From the NCBI GenBank assembly GCA_028717325.1, contig JAQUOB010000051.1, forward strand, positions 1,425 through 7,561: DNA of 6,137 nt, in the 5' to 3' direction. Both the position numbers and the translations under genes were made by a program. Positions 1 to 6,137 of the stretch are shown here, one piece after another. The notes below the pieces were generated by a model that did no database searches, was not told where the DNA came from, and saw only the letters and a list, made by a program, of their open reading frames with translations. Origin of the DNA: Candidatus Margulisiibacteriota bacterium. GTDB taxonomy: Bacteria; Margulisbacteria; WOR-1; O2-12-FULL-45-9; XYB2-FULL-48-7. The stretch's first letter is position 1. Every line of letters begins with the position of its first letter.

Positions 1-161
1 GTTTTTTTCTTGATCTCGGCCATGGCGTCGTAGAAAACCTTTTCCGCCACGCTGCGTTTGCCGCGCCGGGTCATCTTGTTGATAAAGCGCTGGGCGGTCA
101 CGCTGCCGAAGACCGCGTCCGGCCGGATCTTTCTTTTGGGAACTCTTCCGTATCTAGGCAC
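1..161 (-). CDS. rpsG: 30S ribosomal protein S7, 5' part only
   Basis: S7 binds the 3' major domain of 16S rRNA, starts assembly of the 30S head and lies near the E site and mRNA exit. Only the first 53 codons are in the window; the gene runs off the left edge. The translation begins MPRYGRVPKRKIRPD and continues through RFINKMTRRGK and KVFYDAM, which match the basic N-terminal tail and first helices of the S7 family in order and spacing. The start is a GTG at 161-159. It is chosen because the family N-terminus begins exactly there and because GGGAGG lies 8 bases upstream. It overlaps the last 8 bases of rpsL, so translation is probably coupled to rpsL. In the str-type operons of other bacteria fusA and tuf often follow, but that part is not visible here. 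Identification is firm; nothing can be said about the C-terminal half. Confidence 0.95.
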   Translation of the reverse strand, partial: MPRYGRVPKRKIRPDAVFGSVTAQRFINKMTRRGKRSVAEKVFYDAMAEIKKK

Positions 162-546
162 CGGCTTTTCCTCCCTCTTTCGGGCGCTTGGCCCCGTATC
201 TTGAGCGGGCCTGCCGCCGGTTCTCGACCCCGCCGGTGTCAAACGCGCCGCGGACGATATGATAGCGAACGCCCGGCAGGTCCTTGACGCGGCCGCCGCG
301 CACTAGGACGACCGAGTGTTCTTGCAGGTTGTGGCCCACGCCCGGGATATATGCCGAGACCTCGATGCCCGAGGTCAGGCGGACACGGGCGACTTTGCGC
401 AGGGCCGAGTTTGGTTTTTTCGGCGTGGTCGTGTAGACCCTGACGCAGACGCCGCGGCGCAGCGGGCAACCTTTGAGCGCCGGCGCGCGCCGTTTGTTCT
501 TCTTGCTCCCCCGCCCCTTGCGAATTAATTGATTAATTGTTGGCAT
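154..546 (-). CDS. rpsL: 30S ribosomal protein S12
   Basis: S12 is a 30S subunit protein at the decoding centre that monitors codon-anticodon pairing and affects fidelity. The 130-residue product is complete (E. coli S12 is 124 including Met). It has the basic N-terminal extension, then the conserved TTTPKKPNSALRK block at about residues 39-51, GHNLQEHS at 71-78 and RGGRVKDLPGVRYHIVRG at 83-100. Lys43 and Lys88, the classic sites of streptomycin-resistance mutations, are both wild type, so no target-based resistance is apparent. Asp89, the residue beta-methylthiolated by RimO in some bacteria, is also present. A short Gly/Lys-rich tail (EGGKAGA) extends past the E. coli end. The ATG start at 546 directly follows the rpoC TAA stop, with a strong Shine-Dalgarno inside the rpoC end. 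The TAG stop lies inside the rpsG start region. Identity is certain; the streptomycin comment is inference from known mutations. Confidence 0.99.
   Translation of the reverse strand: MPTINQLIRKGRGSKKNKRRAPALKGCPLRRGVCVRVYTTTPKKPNSALRKVARVRLTSGIEVSAYIPGVGHNLQEHSVVLVRGGRVKDLPGVRYHIVRGAFDTGGVENRRQARSRYGAKRPKEGGKAGA
170..175 (-). promoter_or_regulatory. Ribosome binding site for rpsG
   Basis: GGGAGG, within GAGGGAGGAAAA, sits 8 bases before the GTG start of rpsG, inside the last codons of rpsL. It supports the GTG at 161 as the true start. The core and spacing are identical to those at the rpoC start. Confidence 0.85.

Positions 547-6137
<5,591 letters not shown>

Overview
The window holds part of one bacterial operon, read entirely on the minus strand. 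In transcription order it contains the 3' part of rpoB (RNA polymerase beta), complete rpoC (beta'), complete rpsL (ribosomal protein S12) and the 5' end of rpsG (S7). There is no non-coding stretch. rpoB and rpoC overlap by 11 bases, rpoC and rpsL abut with no gap, and rpsL and rpsG overlap by 8 bases. Each downstream gene has its Shine-Dalgarno sequence inside the last codons of the gene before it. The operon promoter and any terminator must lie outside the window; I see neither inside it.

The genes supply the two catalytic subunits of RNA polymerase and two proteins of the 30S ribosomal subunit (S12 at the decoding centre, S7 in the head). Joining rpoBC directly to the rpsL-rpsG ('str') cluster is a known bacterial arrangement, although E. 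coli keeps the two separate. Firmicutes usually have a small L7Ae-family gene between rpoC and rpsL; none is present here, and there is no room for one.

The organism is a bacterium with moderately GC-rich DNA. RpoC is a single unsplit chain, unlike the rpoC1/rpoC2 of Cyanobacteria. It carries an insertion in the trigger loop homologous to the SI3 region of E. coli, while RpoB lacks the E. coli SI2 insertion. This combination fits neither typical Firmicutes (no SI3) nor Proteobacteria (both insertions). With the cyanobacteria-like look of the beta' N-terminus, it weakly suggests an uncultured lineage near Cyanobacteria (for example Margulisbacteria-like), but the sequence alone does not settle this.

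I found no previously undescribed system. The points worth a second look are the corrected TTG start of rpoC, the tightly nested gene junctions, the architecture of the SI3-like insertion, and an unusual substitution beside the RpoB active site.
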